Assembly: GCA_008921705.1 (NCBI GenBank)
Contig: VFFE01006859.1
Location: forward strand, 114,444 to 178,443
Direction of reading: 5' to 3'
Source of the DNA: Burhinus oedicnemus
Taxonomy: Eukaryota > Chordata > Aves > Charadriiformes > Burhinidae
DNA: 64,000 bases
A model generated the notes under the pieces. The model saw only the letters and a program-made list of their open reading frames with translations. It was not told the DNA's origin and did not search any database. The translations under genes were made by a program, and so were the position numbers. Shown in pieces: positions 60,201 to 64,000 of this stretch (position 1 is the first letter of the stretch; each line of letters begins with the position of its first letter).

Positions 60201-62648
60201 TAGAACGAGGGGTAACGGTTTTAAACTGGAAGAGGGTAGGTTTAGGTTAGATCTCAGGAAGAAAATTTTTCAGTATGAGGGTGGTGAGGGACTGGAACAG
60301 GTTGCCCAGGGAAGCTGTGGAGGCCCCATCCCTGGAAGTGTTCAAGGCCAGGTTGGATGAGGCTTTGAGCAACCAGGTCTAGTGGGAGGTGTCCCTGCCC
60401 ACGGCAGGTGGGGTTGGAATTAGATGATCTTTAAGGTCCTTCCAACCTAAACCATTCTATGAAGCTATAGGGTTTTTTTGGGTGAAGAAAATTAGTATTT
60501 TAGTGCCTTTTTCACTGACATATAACCTTTGTAATGAAAACTGCATAAACTTTGAAAAAGAAGGGGAAAAAAAAATCAAAGTAATTGGACTATTAGAAAC
60601 AAAATATTTAAGTTCTCCACAATTTAATTATCATACCTTTAAAGTACATTTAGCAGTCTTGCATAATACAAGGATATTACATAGCTAGATTAATTGCTGT
60701 CAAATTCCATAGCTATGAGTGTGCAACCACTCTTACATACATTCCTCTTTTCTTTTAAATATCCTACATCTTAAAATTTTAATAAGGTATAAGCTAGAGA
60801 AAACTATCTCTAAAATATATTGAAGAGATATCACCCTCCAAAGTATTTTACACTACTTACTGATACATGGCTTTTTATGCCGAATATTTTAATTACGCTA
60901 CAAAGAAAGATAGACTGTCTTATACATAGCATCAAATATGTAACATTCAAATACATAACTGTTTAATTACTCACTATAATTGAAGAGTGACGAATATCTA
61001 GCGCATAACTGTCATCTGTGGGATGTATGTGCAACCTCATAAATTTACTCAGGATCTCCTCTTTGATTCCAAGTTCATGAAGGCCATGCATCACTTTTCC
61101 TTCCAGTTTAAGAGTCTCTAAGATGCTTTTTCAGGAAGAAAAAAAATGCATAATGTCTACATAGAACTCTTGTCATGACATAAAAAGAAAAAATACTTCA
61201 AAGACTTAACACAAGGATTATTTTTGCTATTAAAAATAATTTTTATATTCTTCTGCAGTCAAATGTTTAAAACAGACTAAATTAATAACACTACAGTTAT
61301 ACATCTTCAAATTATTTCAAAATAGAATTAGAACATATAAAAATAATAGGAAGCTTTGCAAGTGTGTAGAGAAGCAGGCAGCAAGTGATGGAGACACAGA
61401 CAAGCCCTAAATCTGCATCACAGAAGAACACTGAAAACAGCATGGAAGAAACAGGTAGCGACTCCTCTACAAGAAAACTCTTTTCCAGAAGACCCAACAG
61501 GACTCTCTAACATCTGTTGCAATCTGAAAATTCAATATGTGAATGAAACAAACCTGAAGTACTCGCCTACTAGAACACAGCAGGCAAGATTTTCCAAATG
61601 CCTTTATTTCTGTCTTGCTTCATTTTGAGTTTTCTCTATTTTGATAGGTTTCTTCTAAATTATACTGAAATTAAACCTAGCACTAGCTATTAATATTTGC
61701 ATCATTATCAAAAAAGACGCAAGTGACTTCATCTCAAAACTCTGGCTAAGAAAAAAATTAAGTAAAAATTGCAAGTATTAACACTAAACCCAAGAAAGCT
61801 TAAGGATCTCCCTGAAGGAGCAAAGAAGACATTTTGATTTAAAAAATAGCAAATAAAAAATTGTAGACTCTGACAAAACATAAAAAATCAAAAAAAAATC
61901 CAGCCTTAGCATCAGTAGCTTTACTGACAGTTTGCAGGTCATCAAAGATGATTTTGAAGTAGTCATGTCTGTCCTGCTGTTGACAACATACAGAAGAATG
62001 CAAGGGAAAATGTTTACAGTTTACGAGTGCTTACATAAAAGAGGCAAGTGATACCCAAAATAATTATACTATAATTATACAAACTGGAAAAAGATTTCTT
62101 ATACCAAAAGCAGATTAGTTCTGCATTAACAGAACTTATTATAAAAGGTGGCCAGACAGACTCACACGCATGCCAAAAAAACCCCAAGGGGCTGTGTATC
62201 TAAATTTAATACCTGCAATTTTGTTGGTAATTTTTAAGAAATAGGGATGTGAAAGCACTTAATTTAAATTTTTAAGTGCTTTCCCCACCTTTTTATACAT
62301 ACATGTTGGATTCCTTACATTTTAAATTCATAAAATTGTAAGCAAATTATAAAACATATTCCAAGCAAAACCACTGTTTTCAGCTACTTATACAATGTTC
62401 ATATTCAGAATAAAACCACTGTAAACCAATATTCCCTTTTTTGGAGCACTTCCTGGCCCCAAAAATGCAACAGATGAGATTACTTATCACCATGAGCCCA
62501 ACTCCTCCAGTATTATTAGTAATTCTATAATTTTCAAATAAAATACACCATCTTACCTAAAAGGATCGTGAAAATCCAGGTCAATATGAAGGCCATTTAG
62601 AAATAAACGTGCTTCTCCAGGTTGGATTCCAAGTATTTCATGAAAATG
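174..62648 (-). CDS. UGGT2: UGGT2 gene, 27 internal coding exons (both ends outside window)
   Basis: UDP-glucose:glycoprotein glucosyltransferase 2 is an ER-lumen enzyme of the calnexin/calreticulin cycle. It recognises misfolded N-glycoproteins and adds one glucose to the Man9 glycan. I see 27 spliced segments on the minus strand totalling 3312 nt (1104 codons), with AG acceptors, GT donors, consistent phases and no in-frame stop. Order: thioredoxin-like and beta-sandwich folding-sensor modules (visible residues about 1-850), a charged linker, then the GT24 glucosyltransferase domain (about 875 onward) with the DxD motif in FVDADQ. From memory the human protein is about 1516 residues, so the visible part would begin near residue 360 and stop about 50 residues before the C terminus. 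Stretches such as [14 protein letters not shown] and DVEDFSTF favour UGGT2 over UGGT1. Signal peptide, start codon, final exon and ER-retention tail are not in the window. Confidence 0.96.
291..4192 (-). other. UGGT2 intron (exons 26-27)
   Basis: 3.9 kb of AT-rich intronic DNA. Apart from the CR1 3' fragment at 3713-4010 I see no gene, RNA or clear repeat. The short open frames here match nothing I recognise. Confidence 0.85.
3713..4010 (-). mobile_element. CR1 LINE, 3' fragment
   Basis: Reads on the plus strand as ATCATAGAATGG then TTTAGGTTGGAAGGGACC, the reverse complement of a CR1 3' end. It continues through the CR1 3' UTR and distal ORF2 and breaks off near 4010, where it no longer resembles CR1. 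Insertion is in the same sense as UGGT2. Strongly 5'-truncated, about 300 bp. Confidence 0.93.
4193..4307 (-). CDS. UGGT2: UGGT2 exon (visible 26), GT24
   Basis: 115 nt, residues 1027-1065. Reads [20 protein letters not shown], then [17 protein letters not shown]. The SLSNLDQD segment is part of the active site in the family. Acceptor TTTGTAG, donor GTATAT. Confidence 0.98.
4607..4767 (-). CDS. UGGT2: UGGT2 exon (visible 25), GT24
   Basis: 161 nt, residues 974-1027. Reads [20 protein letters not shown], then [20 protein letters not shown], ending YHIS with the serine codon split. Acceptor TTATTTAG, donor GTAGG. Confidence 0.98.
4768..6018 (-). other. UGGT2 intron (exons 24-25)
   Basis: 1.25 kb of intron. 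Only a short CT dinucleotide run near 5778-5791 stands out. The neighbouring 4308-4606 intron is 299 bp and also featureless. Confidence 0.85.
6019..6201 (-). CDS. UGGT2: UGGT2 exon (visible 24), GT24 with DxD motif
   Basis: 183 nt, 61 codons in phase 0, residues 913-973. Contains [20 protein letters not shown] and ends [14 protein letters not shown]. The DAD is the metal/UDP-binding DxD motif of GT24. The PLAVDKIIF spelling separates UGGT2 from UGGT1 (recalled as PLVVDKFLF). Acceptor TTCTAG, donor GTAAGA. Confidence 0.98.
6202..6629 (-). other. UGGT2 intron (exons 23-24)
   Basis: 428 bp AT-rich intron between two catalytic-domain exons; nothing recognised inside. Confidence 0.85.
6630..6714 (-). 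CDS. UGGT2: UGGT2 exon (visible 23), GT24
   Basis: 85 nt, residues 884-912. Reads [20 protein letters not shown], then NYLSPTFK, part of the nucleotide-sugar binding fold. Acceptor TTTCCACAG, donor GTAGGG. Confidence 0.97.
6715..8019 (-). other. UGGT2 intron (exons 22-23)
   Basis: 1.3 kb of AT-rich intron. No repeat, RNA gene or additional exon recognised. Confidence 0.85.
8020..8118 (-). CDS. UGGT2: UGGT2 exon (visible 22), start of GT24 domain
   Basis: 99 nt, residues 851-884. A lysine/glutamate-rich stretch (EEKEKKND) is followed by [18 protein letters not shown], the entry of the GT24 domain. The phase matches exons on both sides. Acceptor TTCTTAG, donor GTAAGG. Confidence 0.94.
8119..13397 (-). 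other. UGGT2 intron (exons 21-22)
   Basis: 5.3 kb intron. It holds a CR1 at 12133-13301. The stretch about 9200-10500 looks less AT-rich than its surroundings and has several medium open frames, but none resembles a known protein. Confidence 0.8.
12133..13301 (-). mobile_element. CR1 LINE, 5'-truncated, with RT fragment
   Basis: 3' end with repeated TCATAGAA units at 12133. The minus-strand frame 13120-12539 encodes the C-terminal part of a CR1 reverse transcriptase ([17 protein letters not shown] and an intact FADDTKL catalytic box), followed by the usual CR1 distal ORF2. The frame is interrupted both sides. The 5' end (13250-13301) carries a short block not typical of CR1 that recurs in the copy at 55374-56663. 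Confidence 0.92.
13398..13483 (-). CDS. UGGT2: UGGT2 exon (visible 21), linker start
   Basis: 86 nt, residues 823-851. Reads [20 protein letters not shown] and ends GNQESATR with the arginine codon split. VQKK..K..EDLL is recognisably UGGT; the rest is a polar, divergent linker before the catalytic domain. Acceptor TGACTAG, donor GTAATG. Confidence 0.9.
13484..15162 (-). other. UGGT2 intron (exons 20-21)
   Basis: 1.7 kb intron with no recognisable mobile element, RNA gene or exon. Confidence 0.82.
15163..15247 (-). CDS. UGGT2: UGGT2 exon (visible 20)
   Basis: 85 nt, residues 794-822. Reads [20 protein letters not shown] and ends [14 protein letters not shown] is the UGGT2 form. Acceptor CCTCACAG, donor GTATGT. 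It is separated from the preceding exon by the 8.5-kb intron that hosts the endogenous retrovirus. Confidence 0.95.
15899..15903. repeat. ERV target-site duplication, left copy
   Basis: CTTTT directly before the LTR's terminal TG. The same five bases follow the other LTR at 19677-19681; the next base differs on each side, so the duplication is 5 bp. Confidence 0.8.
15904..16272 (-). repeat. ERV 3' LTR
   Basis: 369 bp bounded by TG...CA. It is highly similar to 19329-19676, with scattered differences (many at CpG sites), a 4-bp indel in the GGAAGAAAGAGG region and length changes near 16130-16230. I find no AATAAA or ATTAAA hexamer on its minus strand. It is the 3' LTR because the integrase frame runs toward it. 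Confidence 0.92.
16273..16290 (-). other. Putative ERV polypurine tract
   Basis: In proviral sense the sequence just before the 3' LTR is AGAATAAGGGGTGGATAA: purine-rich with a GGGG core but interrupted by pyrimidines. Position fits a plus-strand primer site; the composition is weak. Confidence 0.5.
16291..16787 (-). other. ERV internal region 3' of pol, no recognisable env
   Basis: About 500 bp between the integrase stop and the polypurine tract. It contains a TA/CATA-rich stretch near 16361-16392. No envelope-like signal, furin site or transmembrane domain is visible, so env was lost or never present here. Confidence 0.6.
16788..17945 (-). pseudogene. ERV pol fragment: RNase H C-terminus and integrase, broken
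   Basis: Minus-strand retroviral pol remnant. The 5' part (17945 downward) carries an RNase H TDSW motif and then, in a different frame, the RNase H end (NNQQVDRAA). Next come an integrase zinc-finger region (HxxxxxH ... CETC), the core with aspartates in WQIDYI and ESDNGTHF and the glutamate in KIERYNG, and a C-terminal domain ending at 16788. Breaks: a one-base frame offset near 17910, an in-frame TGA at 17472-17474 and another at 17085-17087. The 5' end is lost in the assembly gap. The offset lies only about 35 bases from the gap, so it could be an assembly error. Confidence 0.92.
17946..18913. other. Assembly gap (968 N)
   Basis: Run of N inside the endogenous retrovirus. Open reading frames that appear to span it are artefacts. 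The missing piece should contain the upstream pol sequence, if gap size and order are right. Confidence 1.
18914..19222 (-). CDS. Unidentified hydrophobic open frame after ERV primer site (partial)
   Basis: Starts with ATG at 19222, about 80 nt after the primer-binding site, and stays open for 103 codons until the gap. The product is strongly hydrophobic, with likely membrane stretches at residues about 5-30 ([16 protein letters not shown]), 36-53 and 62-75, then a polar tail. Gag would normally start in this region, but I see no gag-like feature (no basic matrix-type start, no zinc knuckles). It may be a real accessory or leader frame of this family, or a chance frame in leader DNA. Function unknown. 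Confidence 0.35.
19304..19321 (-). other. ERV primer-binding site, tRNA-Lys(1,2)
   Basis: In proviral sense TGGCGCCCAACGTGGGGC, 18 nt, matching the 3' end complement of tRNA-Lys1,2 as known for Lys-primed retroviruses. It starts 7 nt after the 5' LTR. It fixes the provirus orientation as minus. Confidence 0.9.
19329..19676 (-). repeat. ERV 5' LTR
   Basis: 348 bp, TG...CA ends, homologous to 15904-16272. By eye roughly 20 base differences plus several indels separate the two, suggesting an old insertion. A GC-rich middle segment could act as promoter; I see no convincing TATA box. Confidence 0.92.
19677..19681. repeat. ERV target-site duplication, right copy
   Basis: CTTTT immediately outside the 5' LTR, identical to 15899-15903. 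Confidence 0.8.
23729..23814 (-). CDS. UGGT2: UGGT2 exon (visible 19)
   Basis: 86 nt, residues 766-794. Reads [20 protein letters not shown], then [21 protein letters not shown] is near-invariant in the family. Acceptor TTCTTAG, donor GTAAGT. Confidence 0.96.
23815..25094 (-). other. UGGT2 intron (exons 18-19)
   Basis: 1.3 kb intron containing the short CR1 end at 24612-24722; otherwise nothing recognised. Confidence 0.85.
24612..24722 (-). mobile_element. CR1 LINE, very short 3' end
   Basis: About 110 bp. Begins TCATAGAATCATAGAATGAT (3' tail in reverse) followed by the conserved TTTAGGTTGGAAGGGAC block, and stops after GCTCAAAGCC. An extreme 5' truncation, sense to UGGT2. Confidence 0.92.
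25095..25253 (-). CDS. UGGT2: UGGT2 exon (visible 18)
   Basis: 159 nt, 53 codons in phase 0, residues 713-765. Contains [20 protein letters not shown] and [20 protein letters not shown]. This beta-sandwich segment is among the most conserved non-catalytic parts of UGGT. Acceptor TCCGCAG, donor GTAAGT. Confidence 0.97.
25254..26128 (-). other. UGGT2 intron (exons 17-18)
   Basis: 875 bp, AT-rich with short poly-T and poly-A runs around 25936-25950. Nothing else recognised. Confidence 0.82.
26129..26318 (-). CDS. UGGT2: UGGT2 exon (visible 17)
   Basis: 190 nt, residues 649-712. Reads [20 protein letters not shown], passes [14 protein letters not shown] and ends DLDNIHLQD. These are core UGGT motifs leading into the beta-sandwich region. 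An NSS sequon is present. Acceptor CAACAG, donor GTAAGT. Confidence 0.96.
26319..27341 (-). other. UGGT2 intron (exons 16-17)
   Basis: 1.0 kb intron with a plus-strand CR1 3' end at 26897-27080; the remainder shows nothing recognisable. Confidence 0.85.
26897..27080 (+). mobile_element. CR1 LINE, 3' fragment
   Basis: Plus-oriented CR1 end: GGAACAGGCTGCCCAGGGAG, then GGACTAGATGGTCTCTAGAG and CCCTTCCAACTCTG, finishing with the octamer-like ATTCTGTGATT. About 185 bp, antisense to UGGT2. Confidence 0.93.
27342..27421 (-). CDS. UGGT2: UGGT2 exon (visible 16)
   Basis: 80 nt, residues 623-649. Reads [20 protein letters not shown] then SEVPLK, with the serine codon split. Corresponds to the conserved F.NC.SKLS.PL segment. 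Acceptor TTCTGTAG, donor GTAAGT. Confidence 0.94.
27422..31989 (-). other. UGGT2 intron (exons 15-16)
   Basis: 4.6 kb intron. Holds an ancient CR1 relic (about 29015-29850) and a short TCTA-rich tract near 28706-28727. The rest is unrecognised AT-rich DNA. Confidence 0.82.
29015..29850 (+). mobile_element. Ancient CR1 LINE relic (amniote type)
   Basis: Heavily decayed plus-strand LINE. Recognisable landmarks: CTTCTGGAATACTGAATTTG (from the RT L-E-Y-C region), AGTTCAGTCTGTTTACTTTA (distal ORF2), GGTTCATTAGCCACTGGAAC, and the 3' UTR CCTATGACCTGTGTTATATA followed by AATCAGACTAGATTATCAAA. This 3' end is the old reptile/amniote CR1 type, not the bird type. Boundaries approximate. Confidence 0.72.
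31990..32092 (-). CDS. UGGT2: UGGT2 exon (visible 15)
   Basis: 103 nt, residues 588-622. Reads [20 protein letters not shown], then [25 protein letters not shown] is a UGGT2 signature. Acceptor TTAACAG, donor GTAAGA. Confidence 0.95.
32093..33813 (-). other. UGGT2 intron (exons 14-15)
   Basis: 1.7 kb intron; I recognise no repeat, RNA or exon. Confidence 0.82.
33814..33909 (-). CDS. UGGT2: UGGT2 exon (visible 14)
   Basis: 96 nt, residues 556-588. Reads [20 protein letters not shown] and ends LLKEQHS. The SD.IMK.DAL core is conserved in both UGGT paralogs. Acceptor AATATAG, donor GTAAGT. Confidence 0.93.
33910..35368 (-). other. UGGT2 intron (exons 13-14)
   Basis: 1.5 kb intron without a recognisable feature. 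Confidence 0.82.
35369..35496 (-). CDS. UGGT2: UGGT2 exon (visible 13)
   Basis: 128 nt, residues 514-556. Reads [20 protein letters not shown] and ends MGNSSK plus two bases of a serine codon. FYAEDF.LLEKI is UGGT2-like. Acceptor TGTCTAAG, donor GTAAAA; an internal GGTGAG is coding. Confidence 0.93.
35497..37457 (-). other. UGGT2 intron (exons 12-13)
   Basis: 2.0 kb very AT-rich intron; nothing identified. Confidence 0.82.
37458..37589 (-). CDS. UGGT2: UGGT2 exon (visible 12)
   Basis: 132 nt, 44 codons in phase 0, residues 470-513. Reads [20 protein letters not shown] and ends [17 protein letters not shown] and the VSNGR turn are conserved in UGGT2. Acceptor CTTTAG, donor GTAAGA. Confidence 0.95.
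37590..38960 (-). other. UGGT2 intron (exons 11-12)
   Basis: 1.4 kb AT-rich intron; nothing identified. Confidence 0.82.
38961..39167 (-). CDS. UGGT2: UGGT2 exon (visible 11)
   Basis: 207 nt, 69 codons in phase 0, residues 401-469; the longest exon seen. Begins [20 protein letters not shown] and ends KIAKFLTP. It carries NPS and NSS tripeptides; NSS is a possible N-glycosylation sequon. Acceptor TTTGCAG, donor GTGAGT. Confidence 0.94.
39871..40404 (+). mobile_element. Older CR1 copy, 5' piece of a split element
   Basis: Plus-strand CR1-family sequence: CTCCTCTACTTGGTACTTGT, TGCAAAGGGCTACCAAGATG, an AGAAGCTGGGCTTGCTCACT segment, then ACAAGGGGTAATGG and ATCCAGGGAAGGGATGG. It stops at GAGTGGGAGGCTG where the opposite-strand CR1 begins, and appears to resume after that element at about 42750. 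Confidence 0.8.
40405..42750 (-). mobile_element. CR1 LINE, 2.35 kb, endonuclease C-terminus plus reverse transcriptase
   Basis: Longest and best-kept CR1 here. 3' end at 40405 (AATCATAGGATCGTTTAGG in reverse). Minus-strand frames: 42715-42395 is the C-terminal part of the APE-type endonuclease (LLLTNREDL and the GLSDHE motif). The linker follows, then reverse transcriptase 42147-40918 (409 codons) with [30 protein letters not shown] and the catalytic FADDTKL. Breaks visible: a TGA ending the first frame at 42395, a frame offset at the A-run near 42190 and a TAG near 40918. The 5' part is missing. Confidence 0.95.
42751..42787 (+). mobile_element. Older CR1 copy, 3' piece of the split element
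   Basis: AACTAGACAACATCCAGAAG plus TCC resembles the CR1 3' UTR (gactagatgacctccagaggtcc type), which is what should follow GAGTGGGAGGCTG at 40404. It is short and decayed, so the call rests on position as much as on sequence. Confidence 0.6.
44160..44254 (-). CDS. UGGT2: UGGT2 exon (visible 10)
   Basis: 95 nt, residues 369-400. Reads [20 protein letters not shown] and ends [16 protein letters not shown] is the UGGT2 form of a conserved beta strand in a thioredoxin-like module. Acceptor TTTTCAG, donor GTGAGT. Confidence 0.95.
44255..46092 (-). other. UGGT2 intron (exons 9-10)
   Basis: 1.8 kb intron; nothing recognisable inside. Confidence 0.82.
46093..46191 (-). CDS. UGGT2: UGGT2 exon (visible 9)
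   Basis: 99 nt, residues 336-369, with two bases completing the incoming codon. Reads [20 protein letters not shown] and ends [14 protein letters not shown] and LDSQDKSAV are UGGT2-type. Acceptor TTTTGCAG, donor GTATAT. Confidence 0.95.
46192..46270 (-). other. Very short UGGT2 intron (79 bp)
   Basis: Between visible exons 8 and 9. Donor GTAACT, acceptor TTTTGCAG, both exons in matching phase. Close to the lower size limit for vertebrate introns. Confidence 0.9.
46271..46394 (-). CDS. UGGT2: UGGT2 exon (visible 8)
   Basis: 124 nt, residues 295-336. Reads [20 protein letters not shown], then [13 protein letters not shown]. Ends one base into a valine codon completed by the next exon, only 79 bp away. 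Acceptor CTATAG, donor GTAACT. Confidence 0.95.
46395..46841 (-). other. UGGT2 intron (exons 7-8)
   Basis: 447 bp AT-rich intron; nothing recognised. Confidence 0.85.
46842..47006 (-). CDS. UGGT2: UGGT2 exon (visible 7)
   Basis: 165 nt, 55 codons in phase 0, residues 240-294. Reads [20 protein letters not shown] and continues to FFQRAVFM. The TGLGPLP core is conserved across UGGTs. Acceptor TGATCAG, donor GTATGT. Confidence 0.96.
47007..48448 (-). other. UGGT2 intron (exons 6-7)
   Basis: 1.4 kb intron. A less AT-rich stretch at 47520-47860 has open frames on both strands but no resemblance to a known protein. Confidence 0.8.
48449..48580 (-). CDS. UGGT2: UGGT2 exon (visible 6)
   Basis: 132 nt, 44 codons in phase 0, residues 196-239. 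Reads [20 protein letters not shown], then [21 protein letters not shown]. Its leading ATG is internal, not a start codon. Acceptor TTTTTACAG, donor GTATG. Confidence 0.95.
48581..50132 (-). other. UGGT2 intron (exons 5-6)
   Basis: 1.55 kb AT-rich intron; nothing recognised. Confidence 0.82.
50133..50268 (-). CDS. UGGT2: UGGT2 exon (visible 5)
   Basis: 136 nt, residues 150-195. Reads [20 protein letters not shown] then [10 protein letters not shown], a UGGT hallmark. The donor is the weaker GTTAGT, supported by the exact phase-0 join to MYHEVKDGN in the next exon. Acceptor TTTCTAG. Confidence 0.94.
50269..54373 (-). other. UGGT2 intron (exons 4-5)
   Basis: 4.1 kb intron. Contains an ancient CR1 relic at about 52850-53260. 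The stretch 50950-51700 is less AT-rich and unexplained; no protein or RNA recognised. Confidence 0.8.
52850..53260 (+). mobile_element. Ancient CR1 LINE relic
   Basis: Plus-strand frame reads [14 protein letters not shown], the CR1 reverse-transcriptase C-terminal PHLEYC signature. Decayed distal ORF2-like DNA follows (TTTGGAGCAGCTTCC, GAGCTTTATAAAATCTGGAG, AAATAAAGCCATTCTTCATG). Far more diverged than the bird-type CR1 copies. Ends uncertain; related sequence may extend to about 53480. Confidence 0.65.
54374..54459 (-). CDS. UGGT2: UGGT2 exon (visible 4)
   Basis: 86 nt, residues 122-150. Reads [20 protein letters not shown] and ends HHNVPLR with the arginine codon split. Matches the UGGT2 segment just before RIGFVFIL. 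Acceptor CTTCTTAG, donor GTAAGG. Confidence 0.94.
54460..58599 (-). other. UGGT2 intron (exons 3-4)
   Basis: 4.1 kb intron; a plus-strand CR1 with an internal duplication occupies 55374-56663. Nothing else recognised in 54460-55373 or 56664-58599. Confidence 0.85.
55374..56663 (+). mobile_element. CR1 LINE with internal duplication, RT fragment
   Basis: Starts in the RT domain ([18 protein letters not shown]). A block around CTCTCTAAATTGGGGAGAGA occurs twice (55447-55496 and 55556-55605), separated by about 60 bp that includes a CAGGCTCCCCAGGAGATTTA segment. Then come SGAPQGC, a mutated catalytic box FADNTKL, distal ORF2, and the 3' end ACCATTCTATGATTT. Several frame breaks. Antisense to UGGT2. 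Confidence 0.93.
58600..58719 (-). CDS. UGGT2: UGGT2 exon (visible 3)
   Basis: 120 nt, exactly 40 codons in phase 0 at both ends, residues 82-121. Starts [15 protein letters not shown] and ends RRNLYNL, a strongly conserved UGGT stretch. Acceptor TTTTAG, donor GTAAGT. Two same-orientation CR1 copies lie on either side. Confidence 0.95.
58720..60974 (-). other. UGGT2 intron (exons 2-3)
   Basis: 2.3 kb intron, over half of it a plus-strand CR1 (59226-60462). The remainder is AT-rich and unremarkable. Confidence 0.85.
59226..60462 (+). mobile_element. CR1 LINE, 5'-truncated, RT fragment
   Basis: Begins within the RT ([18 protein letters not shown]), passes [11 protein letters not shown] and [17 protein letters not shown], and then shifts frame. 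The catalytic box reads FADNTK. The distal part ([15 protein letters not shown]) and 3' UTR are well kept to CCAACCTAAACCATTCTATG. It was formerly a CR1 ORF2; the frame offset near 59590 and other breaks disable it. Confidence 0.94.
60975..61125 (-). CDS. UGGT2: UGGT2 exon (visible 2)
   Basis: 151 nt, residues 31-81. The first base completes the serine of DPFS from the previous exon; it then reads [20 protein letters not shown] and ends in RHSSII. Donor GTGAGT; the acceptor GAAAAAG is purine-rich just before AG but the phase fits exactly. Confidence 0.93.
61126..62556 (-). other. UGGT2 intron (exons 1-2)
   Basis: 1.4 kb AT-rich intron. Contains a perfect 12-bp inverted repeat at 62251-62283; nothing else recognised. 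Confidence 0.82.
62251..62283. repeat. Perfect 12-bp inverted repeat with 9-nt spacer
   Basis: GAAAGCACTTAA at 62251-62262 pairs exactly with TTAAGTGCTTTC at 62272-62283, separated by an AT-only spacer. Pairing does not extend outward. It could form a hairpin in either transcript; too short for a standard microRNA precursor. Confidence 0.7.
62557..62648 (-). CDS. UGGT2: UGGT2 exon (visible 1)
   Basis: 92 nt, visible residues 1-31, ending two bases into a codon. It contains [20 protein letters not shown], a conserved UGGT segment from the sensor part. Acceptor TTTTTAAG, donor GTAAGA. This is the most 5' exon I can recognise; earlier exons must lie beyond 64000. Confidence 0.93.
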
Positions 62649-64000
62649 CTTAAAAATAAGAAGTACTGCTAAGTTATTTAGGACACTAACACACATATAC
62701 AGATACAAAAATATATAAAACTTTTAAGTAATTCTACACAACAGACACATTAAGCCTCTTCCATATAATTTCTTCTTTTAGCTGAGAGTTGTTGGTAAAA
62801 ATATTGACAGCATACTTTTATGAGTGCTATTTGACACATTTTCAATGCTTAACACAAATACAAATGAAAATAGTTGATAATCCCCACCAAAACAACCTAC
62901 AGTGTCCCTACCTGTACAAGGTGCAGACAAGAACACATTTTCAGTGTCTGCCAACAGAAAGTGAAAATACACACAAATACAGAATTACAGCTCTTAAGTT
63001 TTTGAAAAATCACCCCCAGCTCATTCCTCCTACATATCCATTCACTTCCAGTGGAGATCAAAGTGAGACCCTACATGTGTCCCTCAGACCTCCACTCGAA
63101 AATAGCTTCTCAATAGCTTAAAATCTTTCACAATTCCAAAAACATGTAGTCGCAATTGTTAGGGGGAGGTAGGAAAGACAGGCGAGAAAGACATAATCTC
63201 ATCTAACAAAGAGGCCTTGGAAAAAAGTAAATCATAAAGGACAGCATAACCTTGCTTTGCATAAAGAAAAAAAATCCGCGATAAACAAATACAAGAGGAA
63301 GGAAGCGTTTAGGGACTAAGGTATGCCTTATCATTTTATTTCAGAGCTGTGAGGCACCACACTGTTCCATCTACAGTGGCTGTAGCAAGGTAAGTAACAG
63401 GAGCAACAGCAGCAGTTTATTCCAACTCACCCCATGAGGAGCAATCAGAGTTCCAGATCTGTCTTAATTCCCAACAGAGGAATGGAAAGCACCAAAAATA
63501 GGCAGAAAAAAAAGCAAGCTGAGAAAGATATTTTTTTCCCATTTAGCTCCTGCTTACTGAACAAAGTAAGTGTGAACAAAAAGCACACTTTGAACAAAAC
63601 CACACTTAAGAGCAAGCAACTCAGGCTGCATATATTACTCCACTTACGAGCCTGCCACTGAACAAACGAGAGAAAAACCAGGGCAACATTGAAAGTGATA
63701 TTATTCCTTTAAAGTAGCGTGGTTACTTTCACACAGTTAAATATAAGTAAAGTCCAAGCTAACTGGTTTGTGGTATTACAAGTGCAACCCCACATAATTG
63801 AGACAAGAGTGCACTTGAAGGTCCTTGTAATCCAACAGATCTGCATATCACTCATCATTCACTGAAGAAGTACCATATTCCTCAGTATATATAACAGTAT
63901 ATATTTTCACAACCCAAAGCAAAATGGAAATATGTAATGGCATCTAATATCAATGTATGAAAGGCAGGGCTCTCCATGAAGGAAAAATCCAGCTGTGATA
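62649..64000 (-). other. UGGT2 intron upstream of visible exon 1 (partial)
   Basis: 1.35 kb to the window edge. I searched for a further UGGT2 exon and found none. No repeat or RNA gene recognised. Confidence 0.75.

Noticed and set aside
62649..64000. Search for an additional upstream UGGT2 exon in the last 1.35 kb
   Set aside because: No minus-strand segment with AG/GT boundaries and UGGT-like residues could be found.

Overview
The window is vertebrate, almost certainly avian, genomic DNA. It is AT-rich, intron-dominated and carries many CR1 LINEs, the typical bird retroposon, recognisable by reverse-transcriptase fragments and by 3' ends with the tail ATTCTATGATTC. One host gene spans the whole window on the minus strand: UGGT2, the UDP-glucose:glycoprotein glucosyltransferase-like ER folding sensor. 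I can place 27 consecutive internal coding exons between 62648 (5' side) and 174 (3' side). All have AG/GT splice sites, none has a stop, and all junction phases agree, giving 3312 nt or 1104 codons. The first exons (signal peptide, start of the thioredoxin-like modules) lie beyond 64000. The last coding exon(s), with the C-terminal ER-retention end, lie below position 1. UGGT2 rather than UGGT1 is called from paralog-diagnostic stretches recalled from the human proteins.

Layout from high to low coordinates, in gene direction: exons 1-5 (62.6-50.1 kb) are separated by long introns carrying two plus-strand CR1 copies and one ancient CR1. Exons 6-10 (48.6-44.2 kb) form the densest cluster and include a 79-bp intron. 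The 39.2-44.2 kb intron holds a nested pair, an older plus-strand CR1 split by a 2.35-kb minus-strand CR1 with a nearly continuous reverse-transcriptase frame. Exons 11-19 (39.2-23.7 kb) encode the later thioredoxin-like and beta-sandwich modules; an ancient amniote-type CR1 and short CR1 ends lie in their introns. The 8.5-kb intron between exons 19 and 20 contains a defective endogenous retrovirus (15904-19676). It has two LTRs, a 5-bp target duplication, a tRNA-Lys primer-binding site, a broken RNase H/integrase segment and a 968-base assembly gap. Exons 22-27 (8.1-0.17 kb) encode the GT24 catalytic domain with its DxD motif.

No second host gene, tRNA, rRNA, CRISPR array or bacterial-type system is visible, and nothing here amounts to a new multi-gene system. 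The points most worth checking are an open hydrophobic frame just after the retroviral primer-binding site, an unusual internal CR1 junction shared by two copies on opposite strands, the CR1-in-CR1 nesting, and a divergent charged linker before the UGGT2 catalytic domain.
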